Positions 30,384 through 40,767 of a stretch of DNA of 42,024 bases are shown piece after piece. The stretch spans positions 1 through 42,024 of the forward strand of contig NZ_JZEX01000022.1 of assembly GCF_000969415.1 (NCBI RefSeq). The letters run 5' to 3'. Position numbers and translations under genes: made by a program. Origin of the DNA: Devosia geojensis (GTDB lineage: Bacteria; Pseudomonadota; Alphaproteobacteria; Rhizobiales; Devosiaceae). Below the pieces are notes generated by a model. The model did not search any database. It was given only the letters and a program-made list of their open reading frames with translations, and was not told the origin of the DNA. How positions within the stretch are numbered: the stretch's first letter is position 1; every line of letters begins with the position of its first letter.

Positions 30384-33277
30384 TTGTCGAGCCCCTCGCG
30401 GATCTTGGGTGTGGGGGCCGAGGCGGCCTTGGGCCGGCGGATCGACTGGTGCGCCAGCGCGATGAGCATCAGCACCGTCGCCCCGACCACCAGCGCGAAG
30501 ACGCCGAGGTCGAAGAGGAGGGCCGTCGCCATCGGCACCTTGCCGATGAGCGGGATGTCCCAATAGGCGAAGGCGGAGGTCAGGAAGGGCGCGCCGAGCG
30601 CCATCGCGCCGAGCCCGGTCATGAGCGCCAGCAGCAGGCCCCAGCCGATCCACAGCACCGGCAGGATGCGCAGCCGGTCCTCGACCCAGCGCGTGCCGCC
30701 GGCCATGTACTGCAGGATGAAGGCCAGCGACATGACGATGCCGGCGATGAACCCGCCGCCGGGCAGGTCGTGCCCGCGCAAGAGCATGTAGAGGGCGACG
30801 ACGATCACCACCGGGAACATCCAGTTCATGATGAGCGCGGGAATGCGCAGGAAGTCGTCGGCGACCTGCTGGCCGGCCCCGTTGGCCATGTCGTCGAGCA
30901 CCTGCTGCTGCTCGGGCCGCGATGCGCTGTCGGCCGCGGGCCGGAACCGGCGCAGGAGCGCGAAGACCGTCAGCGCCACCATGCCGAGCACGGTGATCTC
31001 GCCCAGCGTGTCGAAGCCGCGGAAGTCGACCAGCATCACGTTGACGACATTGGTGCCCCCGCCCTGCGAGTAGGCGTTGGTGAGGAAGAAGTCGGAAATG
31101 CCCTCGGGAGCCGGGCTCGTCATGATCGCGTAGCTGGCGACAGTCGCGCCGAGCCCGACGAGCGCGGCAAGGCCCGCGTCGCGATAGCGCCTTATGCGCA
31201 CCTTCCAGGTGACGTCGTCGGGTGTCGGCAGGCGCTTGGGCAGCCAGCGCAGGCCGAGCAGGATCAGGACGGTCGTCGCGATCTCGGCGAGGAGTTGGGT
31301 GAGGGCGAGGTCGGGCGCGGAGAACCAGGCGAAGGTGAGGCAGGTGGCAAGGCCCGCGCCGCCCATCAGGATCATGGCGGCCAGGCGGTGGAACTTGGCC
31401 TGCTGGGCGGCGGCGAGCGCGCTGATGCCGCCGACGAGCCACACGAGCCCCAGCACGGGGTCGAAGCTGTCGGGCAGGGGCAGCTGCCCGATGCGGGCCC
31501 ATCCGGCCGCGACTCCCGCGGCGAGCGCGAGCAGGACGACGAGGAAGATCTGCGGTTGCAGGCGCTGGGTGCCGAAGGTCGCGATGACCTTGCGGGCCCA
31601 GCGATTGGTGAGTGTGACGAGCATCCTCTCGAAGATTCGCTGCCCGCGCCACCGCCCGATCAGCGGCGCGCCGTCGACGTCGCGCAGGCGCCGGTAGTAG
31701 GGCACGTAGATGGCGACACCCCCGACCATGGCGATGATGCTCATCACCAGCGGCAGGTTGAACCCGTGCCAGACCGAGAGGCTGTAGTAGGGCGTCTCGG
31801 TCCCCAGCACCGAGGTGACGGCCGAGGCCAGGTACGGCCCGATGGTGATGCCGGGGATGATGCCGACGGCAAGGCAGATCAGGACCAGCAGCTCGATCGG
31901 CCGGCGCATCAGCGGCGGCGGCTCGTGCGGGGTCTTTTCGAGTTGGGTGGGCGGCGGCCCGAAGAACACGCCGTGCACGAACTTGACCGAGTAGGCGACG
32001 CTCAGCATGCCCGCGATCGTCGCCCCGATCGGCAGCGACAGGTTGACGAAAACGTTGGGGTCGTAGATCGCCGTCTCGGTGAAGAACATCTCCTTGGAGA
32101 GGAACCCGTTGAGCAGCGGCACGCCCGCCATGGCGGCGCTGGCGATGATGGCGAGGGTGGCGGTGAACGGCATGAAGCGGCGCAGCCCGCTGAGCTTCCT
32201 GACGTCGCGGGTGCCCGTCTCGTGGTCGATGATGCCGACCGCCATGAACAGCGATGCCTTGAAGGTCGCGTGGTTGGCGGTGTGGAAGATCGCAGCGACC
32301 GCCGCCAGCGGCGTGCCCATGCCGAGGAGCGTGGTGATCAGCCCCAGGTGGCTGATGGTCGAATAGGCCAGGAGCCCCTTGAGGTCGCGCTGGAAGAGCG
32401 CGGTATAGGCGCCGAAGATCAGCGTGATGAGCCCGGTATAGGTCACGATCCAGAACCAGAGGTCGGAACCCGACATCACCGGCCAGAAGCGTGTGAGGAT
32501 GAAGACGCCGGCCTTCACCATCGTGGCCGAGTGCAGGTACGCCGACACCGGCGTCGGCGCGGTCATGGCGTTGGGCAGCCAGAACTGGAAGGGGAACTGC
32601 GCGCTCTTGGTGAAGGCGGCGACGAGCAAGAGGATGAGCGTGACCGGATAGAGCGGATGCTCGACGATCAGCGAGCCCGAGGCCAGCACGTCGTCGAGCT
32701 CGTAGCTGCCGACGATATGGCCGACGAGCAGCATCGAGACGAAGAGCGCCAGCCCCCCGGTGCCGGTGATGATCAGCGCCATGCGCGCCCCGTCGCGCGC
32801 GTCGCCGCGGTGATACCAGTAGCCGATGAGGAGGAACGAGACGAGGCTGGTCAGCTCCCAGAAGATGGCGAGCTGGATGATGTTGCCCGAGATGACGAGG
32901 CCGAGCATGGCGCCCATGAAGGCGAGCAGCAGCGCATAGAAGCGCGGCACCGGGTCCTTGGGCGACATGTAGTAGCGCGCATAGAGCACGACGAGGAGCC
33001 CGATGAAGGTGATGAGCACGCAAAAGAGCCAGGCCAGCCCATCCATGCGGAAGGAGAGGTTGAGGCCGGCGCTCGGTATCCAGTCCAGCCCCGATCGCAC
33101 CGCGCCCTGCGCGGCGACGGCAGGATAGAGCGCGAGCGTCGCCAGCAGGCAGATGCCCGCCACCGTGCCGCCGAGCCACGCCGCTCCGTCGCGGGCTCCG
33201 CGGGGTATGGCCACAGCAACCAGACTGGCCAGGAACGGCAGAACCCAGATGACGGTAAGGGCGATGTCTGTCGGCAT
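30374..33277 (-). CDS. mrpA: Mrp Na+/H+ antiporter subunit A with fused B domain
   Basis: A 967-residue membrane protein, the largest subunit of the Mrp antiporter, which exchanges cytosolic Na+ (or K+) for protons and supports pH and salt tolerance. The N-terminal NuoL-like domain contains FWELTSLVSFLLIGYWYHRG, AFTKSAQFPFQFWLPNAM, VSAYLHSATMVKAGVFIL and FHTANHATFKASLFMAVG. The C-terminal part continues through a MrpA tail into an MnhB domain (ALIMNWMFPVVIVVALYML, HDLPGGGFIAGIVMSLAFIL), so A and B form one chain, as in rhizobial PhaAB. The start at 33277 (MPTDIALTVIW) gives a normal N-terminus; an in-frame start at 33463 adds 62 polar residues. It is the first gene of the operon. Confidence 0.95.
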   Translation of the reverse strand: MPTDIALTVIWVLPFLASLVAVAIPRGARDGAAWLGGTVAGICLLATLALYPAVAAQGAVRSGLDWIPSAGLNLSFRMDGLAWLFCVLITFIGLLVVLYARYYMSPKDPVPRFYALLLAFMGAMLGLVISGNIIQLAIFWELTSLVSFLLIGYWYHRGDARDGARMALIITGTGGLALFVSMLLVGHIVGSYELDDVLASGSLIVEHPLYPVTLILLLVAAFTKSAQFPFQFWLPNAMTAPTPVSAYLHSATMVKAGVFILTRFWPVMSGSDLWFWIVTYTGLITLIFGAYTALFQRDLKGLLAYSTISHLGLITTLLGMGTPLAAVAAIFHTANHATFKASLFMAVGIIDHETGTRDVRKLSGLRRFMPFTATLAIIASAAMAGVPLLNGFLSKEMFFTETAIYDPNVFVNLSLPIGATIAGMLSVAYSVKFVHGVFFGPPPTQLEKTPHEPPPLMRRPIELLVLICLAVGIIPGITIGPYLASAVTSVLGTETPYYSLSVWHGFNLPLVMSIIAMVGGVAIYVPYYRRLRDVDGAPLIGRWRGQRIFERMLVTLTNRWARKVIATFGTQRLQPQIFLVVLLALAAGVAAGWARIGQLPLPDSFDPVLGLVWLVGGISALAAAQQAKFHRLAAMILMGGAGLATCLTFAWFSAPDLALTQLLAEIATTVLILLGLRWLPKRLPTPDDVTWKVRIRRYRDAGLAALVGLGATVASYAIMTSPAPEGISDFFLTNAYSQGGGTNVVNVMLVDFRGFDTLGEITVLGMVALTVFALLRRFRPAADSASRPEQQQVLDDMANGAGQQVADDFLRIPALIMNWMFPVVIVVALYMLLRGHDLPGGGFIAGIVMSLAFILQYMAGGTRWVEDRLRILPVLWIGWGLLLALMTGLGAMALGAPFLTSAFAYWDIPLIGKVPMATALLFDLGVFALVVGATVLMLIALAHQSIRRPKAASAPTPKIREGLDKWN

Positions 33278-33595
33278 CTCGTCTGGCAGGCTCCGGCGCT
33301 CGAGTGATTTGTATTTTCTAGCTAATGGTCGAAAACCGGTTGGGCAACCCATTGATCGGCGCGTTGTGCGATCTTGCGCCACGTTGCCGCGCGCGTCCGC
33401 CCGTCGGATCTGTCGCGCAGCGCCCGGTTCCCTCCCGCAAAAAGGCCCCTTCCGGTGCGTCATGGAACCCCGCGCAATGCCTCGGCGCGCTGCCGCGACG
33501 CGTGGTCGCGGCGCGTTTCAGGGCAGCCGAACTGCCCTTTCGCCGGGCTCTCGACCCGCTATAGTGGCCGAGGATTTCCTGGTCGGAGAAACGAG
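33278..33595. promoter_or_regulatory. Divergent region between mrpA and the reductase gene
   Basis: 318 bases with no credible gene. TATAGT (33560-33565) is a likely -10 for the plus-strand reductase gene, with a poor -35 about 16-17 bases before it. A small hairpin GGGCAG/CTGCCC with T3 lies at 33521-33540. The mrp promoter is probably in the AT-rich part at about 33300-33335, but no clear hexamers were found. Confidence 0.4.
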
Positions 33596-34213
33596 ATGAA
33601 GTTCGCCGTCATGGGTACGGGTCAGGTCGGCGGGGCGATCGCGCGCAAGCTCGATGAGCTTGGTCACGACGTCGTGATGGGCTCGCGCAGTCCCGGCGGC
33701 GACAGCGCCGCGCGCTTCACGCGCGAGACCGGCATCCGCGTCGCCGGCCACGCCGAAGCCGCCGATCACGGCGAATGGATCGTCAATGCCCTGCCGGGCG
33801 AGCAGGCGGTCGCCGTTCTCGGGCAATGCGCCATTGCCGGCAAGATCATCGTCGACATCGCCAACTACGACCATGCGGTCGACCAGCCCATCGCCGTGCC
33901 CCTCGGGCAGGCGATCCAGGCGGCGTTTCCCGATGTGCGCCTGGTCAAGACGCTCAACAGCGTCAGCGCCCACCTGATGGTCGATCCGGCCGCGCTCGGC
34001 GCGCGGCACCACGTCTTCGTCGCCGGCAACGACGAGGCCGCCAGGGCCGAGGTGACGGCGCTCCTGCGCACCTTCGGCTGGCAATCGATCCTCGATCTCG
34101 GCGACCTCGGCGCCTGCCGCGCCATGGAGCAGTTGATCCCCCTCTGGATGCGCCTCGAGGCCACCTTCGGCGGCCCCGATTTCAACCTCGCGGTCGTGCG
34201 CGGCCGCGGTTAG
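33596..34213 (+). CDS. NAD(P)-binding oxidoreductase (F420-dependent NADP reductase-like)
   Basis: A 205-residue Rossmann protein beginning MKFAVMGTGQVGGAIARKL, the GxGxxG nucleotide site. VVMGSRSPGG places an Arg after the second strand, which favours NADP. The middle part (EWIVNALPGEQAVAVL, IIVDIANYD, LVKTLNSVSAHLMVDP) matches the NADPH:F420 oxidoreductase-like family COG2085, and related proteins work without F420. It stands alone on the plus strand and converges with two aldo/keto reductase genes. The substrate is unknown. Confidence 0.8.
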   Translation: MKFAVMGTGQVGGAIARKLDELGHDVVMGSRSPGGDSAARFTRETGIRVAGHAEAADHGEWIVNALPGEQAVAVLGQCAIAGKIIVDIANYDHAVDQPIAVPLGQAIQAAFPDVRLVKTLNSVSAHLMVDPAALGARHHVFVAGNDEAARAEVTALLRTFGWQSILDLGDLGACRAMEQLIPLWMRLEATFGGPDFNLAVVRGRG

Positions 34214-34231
34214 GTCGCCGGGGGTTTCGCC

Positions 34232-36126
<1,895 letters not shown>

Positions 36127-36293
36127 GCTCGGGGTCTCCACCGGAACGTGCCCTAGACCTAGGCGATGTCAGCCCATCTATTTAGATGCCGAGATCCGCA
36201 TGGGCTTATGCATGGAATTCAATAATCACGGCGGGTAGGGTATGCCGTCCTACCTCAAAGCATCCAGCGCCTCTCGGGAGCGGCAACGCCGGC

Positions 36294-36606
36294 TCAGTCC
36301 TGCAGAGGCTGCTTCAGGCCGAAGACGTTTCCTTCGGGGTCGGCCATATACTGGACATGCCCCTCACCGGGAATGGTGTTTCTTTCACCCGCAACGACAC
36401 CGCCGGATTCGACAATTGCCCGGATGCTGGCGCCGAGATCATTGAACTCGAACCACAGGATGACGGGTTGGCTGCGGTAGCTTCGGTCCATTACGGCACC
36501 CGGGATACCCGCGTCGGCAGGATCAAGCAGATGATAGTTCGGCACGAACGCGGATTGCTGCGTCGGCGGCATTGCTGCGATTGGACGTTTCGCTTCCATC
36601 TTCTGC
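36294..36606 (-). pseudogene. 3' fragment of a VOC (glyoxalase-like) protein
   Basis: The minus strand encodes the last ~100 residues of a VOC-family protein: AFVPNYHLLDPADAGIPGAV, then WFEFNDLGASIRAIVESGGV, IPGEGHVQYMADPEG and NVFGLKQPLQD. The second half of the fold, including a typical DPEGNVFGL metal-site region, is complete, but the first half that should hold the opening strands and first metal ligand is missing. It is joined upstream, in a different frame, to the 5' part of an AraC-type gene. This is best explained by a deletion that removed the end of one gene and the start of the next. Confidence 0.7.
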
Positions 36607-36768
36607 GATCCGCAAACCTGGATCACCGATGCAGAGCAGCACTGTTGGACGCCCGTTGGGGATAAGGATTTCGCGATGTCGATCCAGAGGGGCCGGATTT
36701 TCCACGGCCCAGAGATGTTCGACCAGGTCCGCGAGATCTGCTGGCGGTTGAAAGATCCGATACTCCAT
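36607..36768 (-). pseudogene. 5' fragment of an AraC-family regulator (DUF6597-type N-domain)
   Basis: It begins with an ATG at 36768 behind AAGGAGAG and reads MEYRIFQPPADLADLVEHLW, then REILIPNGRPTVLLCIGDPG LRI, the sensing domain found at the front of some AraC regulators. After about 54 residues homology stops; the frame runs on as shadow of the VOC fragment and ends at 36523. The HTH part is missing. Promoter and ribosome-binding site seem intact, so a truncated protein could still be made. Confidence 0.65.
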
Positions 36769-36950
36769 CCGACTCTCCTTCTCGTTGCAGCATCATACGG
36801 TGGCCGCCCGATCTCGGATTGACCACCTGATGACTGAGCACGCTCCCGGCGCGTTCGACGTTCGGATTTCTGTATCGAATGGCGCCGCGCCGGGTGAAGA
36901 TTGAGAGTTATGTCTACGCTGTAGCCCTCCAAATGATGAGGGCCTCAGGA

Positions 36951-37808
36951 TCAGGCCAGCACCTCCGCCAGCCATTGCTGCACGCTGCGTGGCCGGAGGC
37001 CGAGCAGGTTCTGCGCGCTGGTGTCCTCGGAAATCAAATTGTCCGCGGCTTGTGAAAGCGCTTGGTAGAGGCCGACGACGCCGGCAGTGGCCGGACCAAG
37101 CATTGGCTCGATCAGCTTGCCGAACGCGTCCGGCGTCAGCGCGTCGAAGGTGACAGTGCGGCCGGATTGCCCCGAGAAGCCTGCGGCAAGATCCGCGCCC
37201 TTCAGGCCGGGCCGGTGGCCGATACCGACAACGCCGGTTGCCGTATGGTCGGTCAACAGCCGTTCAGCCACCTCGGCAACGTCGAGGTGCGAGCTCCATG
37301 AAACCGGGAAGTCGGCGCGAACCGGATAGCGCAATACCCCTTCGGCTTGCGCCGGTTCAAGGACCATCGGCAGGAGCAGGTTTTCGAGATAAAGACGCGG
37401 CGCGGCGATGGCATGGGAGACGCCGCTTTCCGCCACGCCCCGCGCCAGGATCGCGACGGCGCTGTCCTCGGGGGTCTGAAGGACCGTTCCGGGCTGGTCT
37501 ATGATGGTGCCGCTGGTCGAGACCACGACACGTTTGGGTTTCGCGGCCTTGATCGCTTCGACAATGTTCCTGGCCTGTTGGACGCGGGCGGGCTCGGATG
37601 TCTGCGGCAGGTGGATGAAGACCCCGTCGGCACCGCGATAGGCGGCAACGAGCGAATCCACGGAATCATTGTCGACCGCAACCGCGGGCTTGCCCGCGAT
37701 CTTGGCCGGATCGCGAACGGCAGCGAGCGCCTTCCTGCCCGAGGCGAGCAGGCGTGCATAGAGCGGGCCGCCCTGGGCGCCGGTGGCGCCATGGATGATA
37801 TAAGACAT
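36951..37808 (-). CDS. NmrA-type NAD(P)-binding oxidoreductase
   Basis: A 285-residue atypical short-chain dehydrogenase beginning MSYIIHGATGAQGGPLYARL, the GxxGxxG nucleotide site of the NmrA/QorB group. VRDPAKIAG follows the second strand. The Tyr-x-x-x-Lys pair of classical SDRs is not evident, as is usual for NmrA-like proteins, which may act as redox sensors or quinone reductases. The start at 37808 is preferred to 37862 because the longer version would cross the divergent promoter. It is paired with an HxlR regulator, as E. coli QorB and many others are, and probably answers to it. Confidence 0.85.
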   Translation of the reverse strand: MSYIIHGATGAQGGPLYARLLASGRKALAAVRDPAKIAGKPAVAVDNDSVDSLVAAYRGADGVFIHLPQTSEPARVQQARNIVEAIKAAKPKRVVVSTSGTIIDQPGTVLQTPEDSAVAILARGVAESGVSHAIAAPRLYLENLLLPMVLEPAQAEGVLRYPVRADFPVSWSSHLDVAEVAERLLTDHTATGVVGIGHRPGLKGADLAAGFSGQSGRTVTFDALTPDAFGKLIEPMLGPATAGVVGLYQALSQAADNLISEDTSAQNLLGLRPRSVQQWLAEVLA

Positions 37809-37836
37809 CGGTTTTCCTTCATTGGTGTAGCAATTG

Positions 37837-37879
37837 AATGCTTGTTGGTGCATTATCTGCATCGGTTACGTCAAATGCA
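37837..37879. promoter_or_regulatory. Repeated half-sites in the NmrA-HxlR divergent promoter
   Basis: AATGC (37837-37841) and GCATT (37850-37854) form a perfect dyad with an 8-base centre, and AATGCA recurs at 37874-37879. TTGGTGCATT on one strand and TTAGTGCATT on the other share a common form. The 90-base gap is just large enough for two promoters, so these are likely HxlR operator half-sites. Confidence 0.45.
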
Positions 37880-37898
37880 CTAATGGAAGAAAATCAGC

Positions 37899-38249
37899 AT
37901 GGATCAGAAAAAACTGCCGCTATGCGGCGTGGAGCGGTTCCTGCTTCTTCTCGATGGGCCCTGGGCGACGTTGATCGTGCGGGAACTGCTGAACGGCCCC
38001 CGGCGGTTTACAGAGCTGCGGGAGGTCTTGAGCGGGATCAGCGCGCATACCCTGACCCACCGTCTGCGCCGCTTCGAGCAGCATGGGCTGGTGACGCGCA
38101 CGGCCTTCGCCGAGACGCCGCCGCGGGTCGTGTACGAGCTGACCCCGTTGGGACTGTCGTTGAGTGATGTGCTTTATGCCATGAAGGACTGGGGCGATGC
38201 AGTCCCGGATGAGGTGCTGAGCGCCCGGGCATCCGGCGAAACGGCTTAG
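37899..38249 (+). CDS. HxlR-family transcriptional regulator
   Basis: A 116-residue winged-helix regulator. The signature LLDGPWATLIVRELLNGPRR, FTELREVLSGISAHTLTHRL and TRTAFAETPPRVVYELTPLG are all present. One Cys lies at position 9 (LPLCGVERF), the usual redox-sensing position in YodB/QorR/HypR-type members, which respond to quinones, aldehydes or hypochlorite. It is divergent from the NmrA-type gene and likely represses it. It sits in the lower-GC, partly decayed segment. Confidence 0.9.
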   Translation: MDQKKLPLCGVERFLLLLDGPWATLIVRELLNGPRRFTELREVLSGISAHTLTHRLRRFEQHGLVTRTAFAETPPRVVYELTPLGLSLSDVLYAMKDWGDAVPDEVLSARASGETA

Positions 38250-38317
38250 GCAAAGCCAGCCCGGCGGGCGCTCGGGCCGACTGATGCTTAAACATGACGG
38301 TTTCGCCATCGGAGTGA

Positions 38318-38560
38318 GAAGCTTGTCGGCAAAGCCTTGAGCGTGCGCGAAACCGCGCAGTTCCGCCCGGGCGTTTTATGCCGGGTGTGCGGGTGGCCAA
38401 GGCGAAGGAGCTGCTGCAATTCGGCAAACAGCCCATTGAGCGCATCGTGTGGGAAGTCGGCTATTCCGATCCGGGGGCCTTCAGAAAGGTCTTCACGCGG
38501 GTCGTCGGTCTTTCACCGGGAGACTACAGGCAAGATTTCGGGCGTGAGATCACACCGAAA
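38318..38560 (+). pseudogene. Orphan C-terminal HTH fragment of an AraC/GlxA-type regulator
   Basis: The reading frame [20 protein letters not shown], then [16 protein letters not shown] and [16 protein letters not shown], is the second half of an AraC HTH domain with the final family motif. The first half and the sensor domain are absent; upstream in this frame a stop occurs at 38315-38317 and homology fades. The frame runs past its natural end into the tRNA-Arg gene. It is a remnant, and it belongs to a different AraC subgroup than the N-terminal fragment near 36.7 kb. Confidence 0.7.
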
Positions 38561-38562
38561 AC

Positions 38563-38639
<77 letters not shown>

Positions 38640-38895
38640 AGGCCGGAGGCGGGGCAGGGCCCGCCGAGAACGCGCGCAACCTAATCGAAGGGCGGGAGTC
38701 GTGCAACTGGTTTGGTTGGCCCTTCGGGGCCGCGCCCGTCGCGGTAACGGTTCGGCAACCATTGGGCCTGTAAGGGCCGGCGCACCGTGATCGGGCGCCG
38801 CCACATCGGCGCCAGAATTCCACCATAATAGGCGAAGGCCTGCCGCATCGCGTCTGCGTGAACGGCCGGCCCCCGCCTCACTGGGAGATCCGCGC

Positions 38896-39462
38896 TTGAG
38901 ACAGTCGCGCGCCGTTACCAAGGCCCTGCCCGCCCTCTGCGCGGCGCTGGCGCTCGCCGGATGCTCGAGCGCGTTCACCCGCCCGGCCACCACGCAGCCG
39001 GCGACCGCCGCCATCGCCGCGCTCGCGCCTGCGGCCGACCCCGACGCGGTGCCCGATGCCGCCATGGTGCCGCCCGCCTCGCCCGAGGTGCTGGCCTATG
39101 CCTCGACCGGCCCCGGCAATCTCGACGGGCTCATCGCCCACTACGCCCACCATTACCGCGTGCCCGAGAGCCTCATCCGCCGCGTCATCGACCGCGAGAG
39201 CGACTACAATCCGGCAGCGCGCAACGGACCCTACTGGGGCCTGATGCAGATCCGGCACGATACGGCCCGCGGCATGGGTTACGGCGGGCAGGCTGCGGGC
39301 CTGCTCGATGCGGAAACCAATCTGCGCTATGCGGTGCGGTATCTGGCCGGCGCCTACATGGTCGCCGGCGGCGACGAGGCCCGGGCCGTGCAGCTCTATG
39401 CGGCCGGCTACTACTATCACGCCAAGCGCCAGGGGCTGCTCGAAAAGAGCGGGCTGCGCTAA
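38896..39462 (+). CDS. Lytic transglycosylase lipoprotein (SLT domain)
   Basis: A 188-residue envelope protein. The N-terminus has a lipoprotein signal with lipobox LAGC (Cys23), then an Ala/Pro-rich linker to about residue 70 and an SLT domain: VPESLIRRVIDRESDYNPAA carries the catalytic Glu in RESDYNP, followed by GLMQIRHDTARGMGY, LLDAETNLRYAVRYLAGAYM and LYAAGYYYHAKRQGLL. It should cut peptidoglycan glycan strands at the periplasmic face of a membrane. The start is a TTG at 38896 after GGGAGA; no better start is seen. It is short for a soluble Slt, close to small MltE/EmtA-like enzymes. Confidence 0.88.
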   Translation: MRQSRAVTKALPALCAALALAGCSSAFTRPATTQPATAAIAALAPAADPDAVPDAAMVPPASPEVLAYASTGPGNLDGLIAHYAHHYRVPESLIRRVIDRESDYNPAARNGPYWGLMQIRHDTARGMGYGGQAAGLLDAETNLRYAVRYLAGAYMVAGGDEARAVQLYAAGYYYHAKRQGLLEKSGLR

Positions 39463-39562
39463 AGCCCCGGAAACCGGACCGGCTCCCGCCGCTCGCGAAG
39501 CGGTTTTCAGGGAAAGCGGACGGCACTTTCCGGTTCGCAAGCACCACCACAAGGGCTGAGAG

Positions 39563-39589
39563 ACCCGTTCTGACTCGATCAGAACGGGT
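39563..39589. terminator. Terminator-like perfect hairpin after the transglycosylase gene
   Basis: An 11-bp perfect stem ACCCGTTCTGA/TCAGAACGGGT with a 5-base loop CTCGA, followed by TT only. It lies 100 bases past the transglycosylase stop and 78 before the convergent secreted-protein stop. It may serve both genes. Confidence 0.5.
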
Positions 39590-39666
39590 TTGGCCGCGAC
39601 GGACGGAGCGCGCCCGCCATTCCGGCTCGTCGGAACGGCAGGCGTTCGTGCCGGGCGTCAGCCCGC

Positions 39667-40101
39667 TTATTTCAGCTGCAGCTTGATCTCGCCGGCCTCG
39701 TAGGCCGTGCGGCAGTCGCTGGCATCGCGCATGATGTCGTCTTCGAGCAGCGCGGTGGTGGTCATGCCCGGGCCGACGAACCGCATGTCGTCGCATTCCC
39801 CGTCATTGGCCCATTCGCCGCTGTCGTCGCCGAAATCGACGGCGCCGTCGTCGGCCACCCCGCGGAGGCTAATCGTGCCGGCTTCGTACGCCGCCTTGCA
39901 ATCGGTGGCGTCGTGCAGCACGTCGTCGCTCAATAGCGGCGTCGCGGTCATGCCCTTGCCGACGAAGCGGCCGTCGTCGCACTCCCCATCATTGGCGTAG
40001 TCGCCATTGTCGTCCCCGAACGAGACGGCAGGCGCGGCATGAGCGGAAAGGCTCGCCAGCGCCAGGAAGGCGGCGGCGGTCCATACGACCAGTTTCGACA
40101 T
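39667..40101 (-). CDS. Secreted protein of unknown function with two 62-residue repeats
   Basis: A 144-residue protein with a Sec signal peptide (MSKLVVWTAAAFLALASLSA, cut after AHA). The mature part is two tandem copies with a 62-residue period, each reading FGDD-G-(Y/W)ANDGECDD-RFVG-GM, then LL-DD and DA-DC-AYEAG-I-L. Each copy has two Cys (41 and 68; 103 and 130), probably one disulphide per repeat. The mature part is very acidic, with Asp clusters (FGDD, GECDD) that could bind Ca2+; this is inference. No enzyme motif is seen. It should be periplasmic or secreted. Confidence 0.75.
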   Translation of the reverse strand: MSKLVVWTAAAFLALASLSAHAAPAVSFGDDNGDYANDGECDDGRFVGKGMTATPLLSDDVLHDATDCKAAYEAGTISLRGVADDGAVDFGDDSGEWANDGECDDMRFVGPGMTTTALLEDDIMRDASDCRTAYEAGEIKLQLK

Positions 40102-40223
40102 CGATTTAGTCCCCCGATTGCAGATGCATGCGCGCGCAGCGACAGCGGCGCATGCCGTCTTCCAAATATGAGATTGATGTCAGGATTGTGTCGAGACCGT
40201 GCGCGCCTCGCCGGCGGCCCGCG

Positions 40224-40622
40224 CTACTTCTGCGCCTCGACGGAGGCCCCGCCGAGGGCCTGTGCCAGGCAGGCGGCCAGCCGGCGCTCGTCGAACGGCT
40301 TTTCCAGGCGCGGATAGTCCTCCTCGACGCCCTCGGGCAGGTCGGCATAGCCGCTCGCCACCATCACCGGCAGGCCGGGGCGCAGCCGGCGCGCCTCGCG
40401 GGCGAGCTCGACGCCGTTCATGCCGGGCATGGAATAATCGGTGATCATCGCATCGACCGGCGCGCCGCTCATCAGGATGTCGAGGGCATCCCTGCCCGAA
40501 TAGGCCTCCAGGGCCCCATGGCCGAGATCGGCGAGGATGTCGACCATGTTCATGGCGATGAGCGCGTCGTCATCGACCACCAGAATGGTCGCCGCGGGTT
40601 GCGTCGAGGGGAAGTTGGGCAA
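40224..40622 (-). CDS. Single-domain response regulator (CheY-like receiver)
   Basis: A 132-residue receiver domain alone. Acidic pocket Asp17-Asp18 (LVVDDDALI), phospho-acceptor Asp62 (ITDYSMPGMNG), Ser90 (VMVASGYA) and Lys108 (LEKPF) are all in place. The start is a TTG at 40622 with GGAGGA 4-5 bases upstream; the longer in-frame TTG at 40676 has none. There is no output domain and no histidine kinase gene nearby. Receivers of this kind in alphaproteobacteria act as phosphate shuttles in phosphorelays or bind partner proteins. It is divergent from polA. Confidence 0.85.
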   Translation of the reverse strand: MPNFPSTQPAATILVVDDDALIAMNMVDILADLGHGALEAYSGRDALDILMSGAPVDAMITDYSMPGMNGVELAREARRLRPGLPVMVASGYADLPEGVEEDYPRLEKPFDERRLAACLAQALGGASVEAQK

Positions 40623-40767
40623 GTGTTCCTCCAGTCGGCCTGTCCAGGTCGGCTTGCCACAAGTGTTAACAGGCAAAAACGGCCCAAATGCGCCTGCCCG
40701 GAAAAGGGTGCCGTTCGCCGTCCGACTGTTCTAAAGTCCGCCGACTTCGCCTCATAGAGAATCGCCC

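Noticed and set aside
30371..33307. Plus-strand ORF of 978 codons opposite mrpA
   Set aside because: Composition is dominated by Arg, Gly, Asp, Glu and His with no hydrophobic or domain pattern, as expected of the complement of a membrane-protein gene. MrpA/B is unmistakable on the minus strand.
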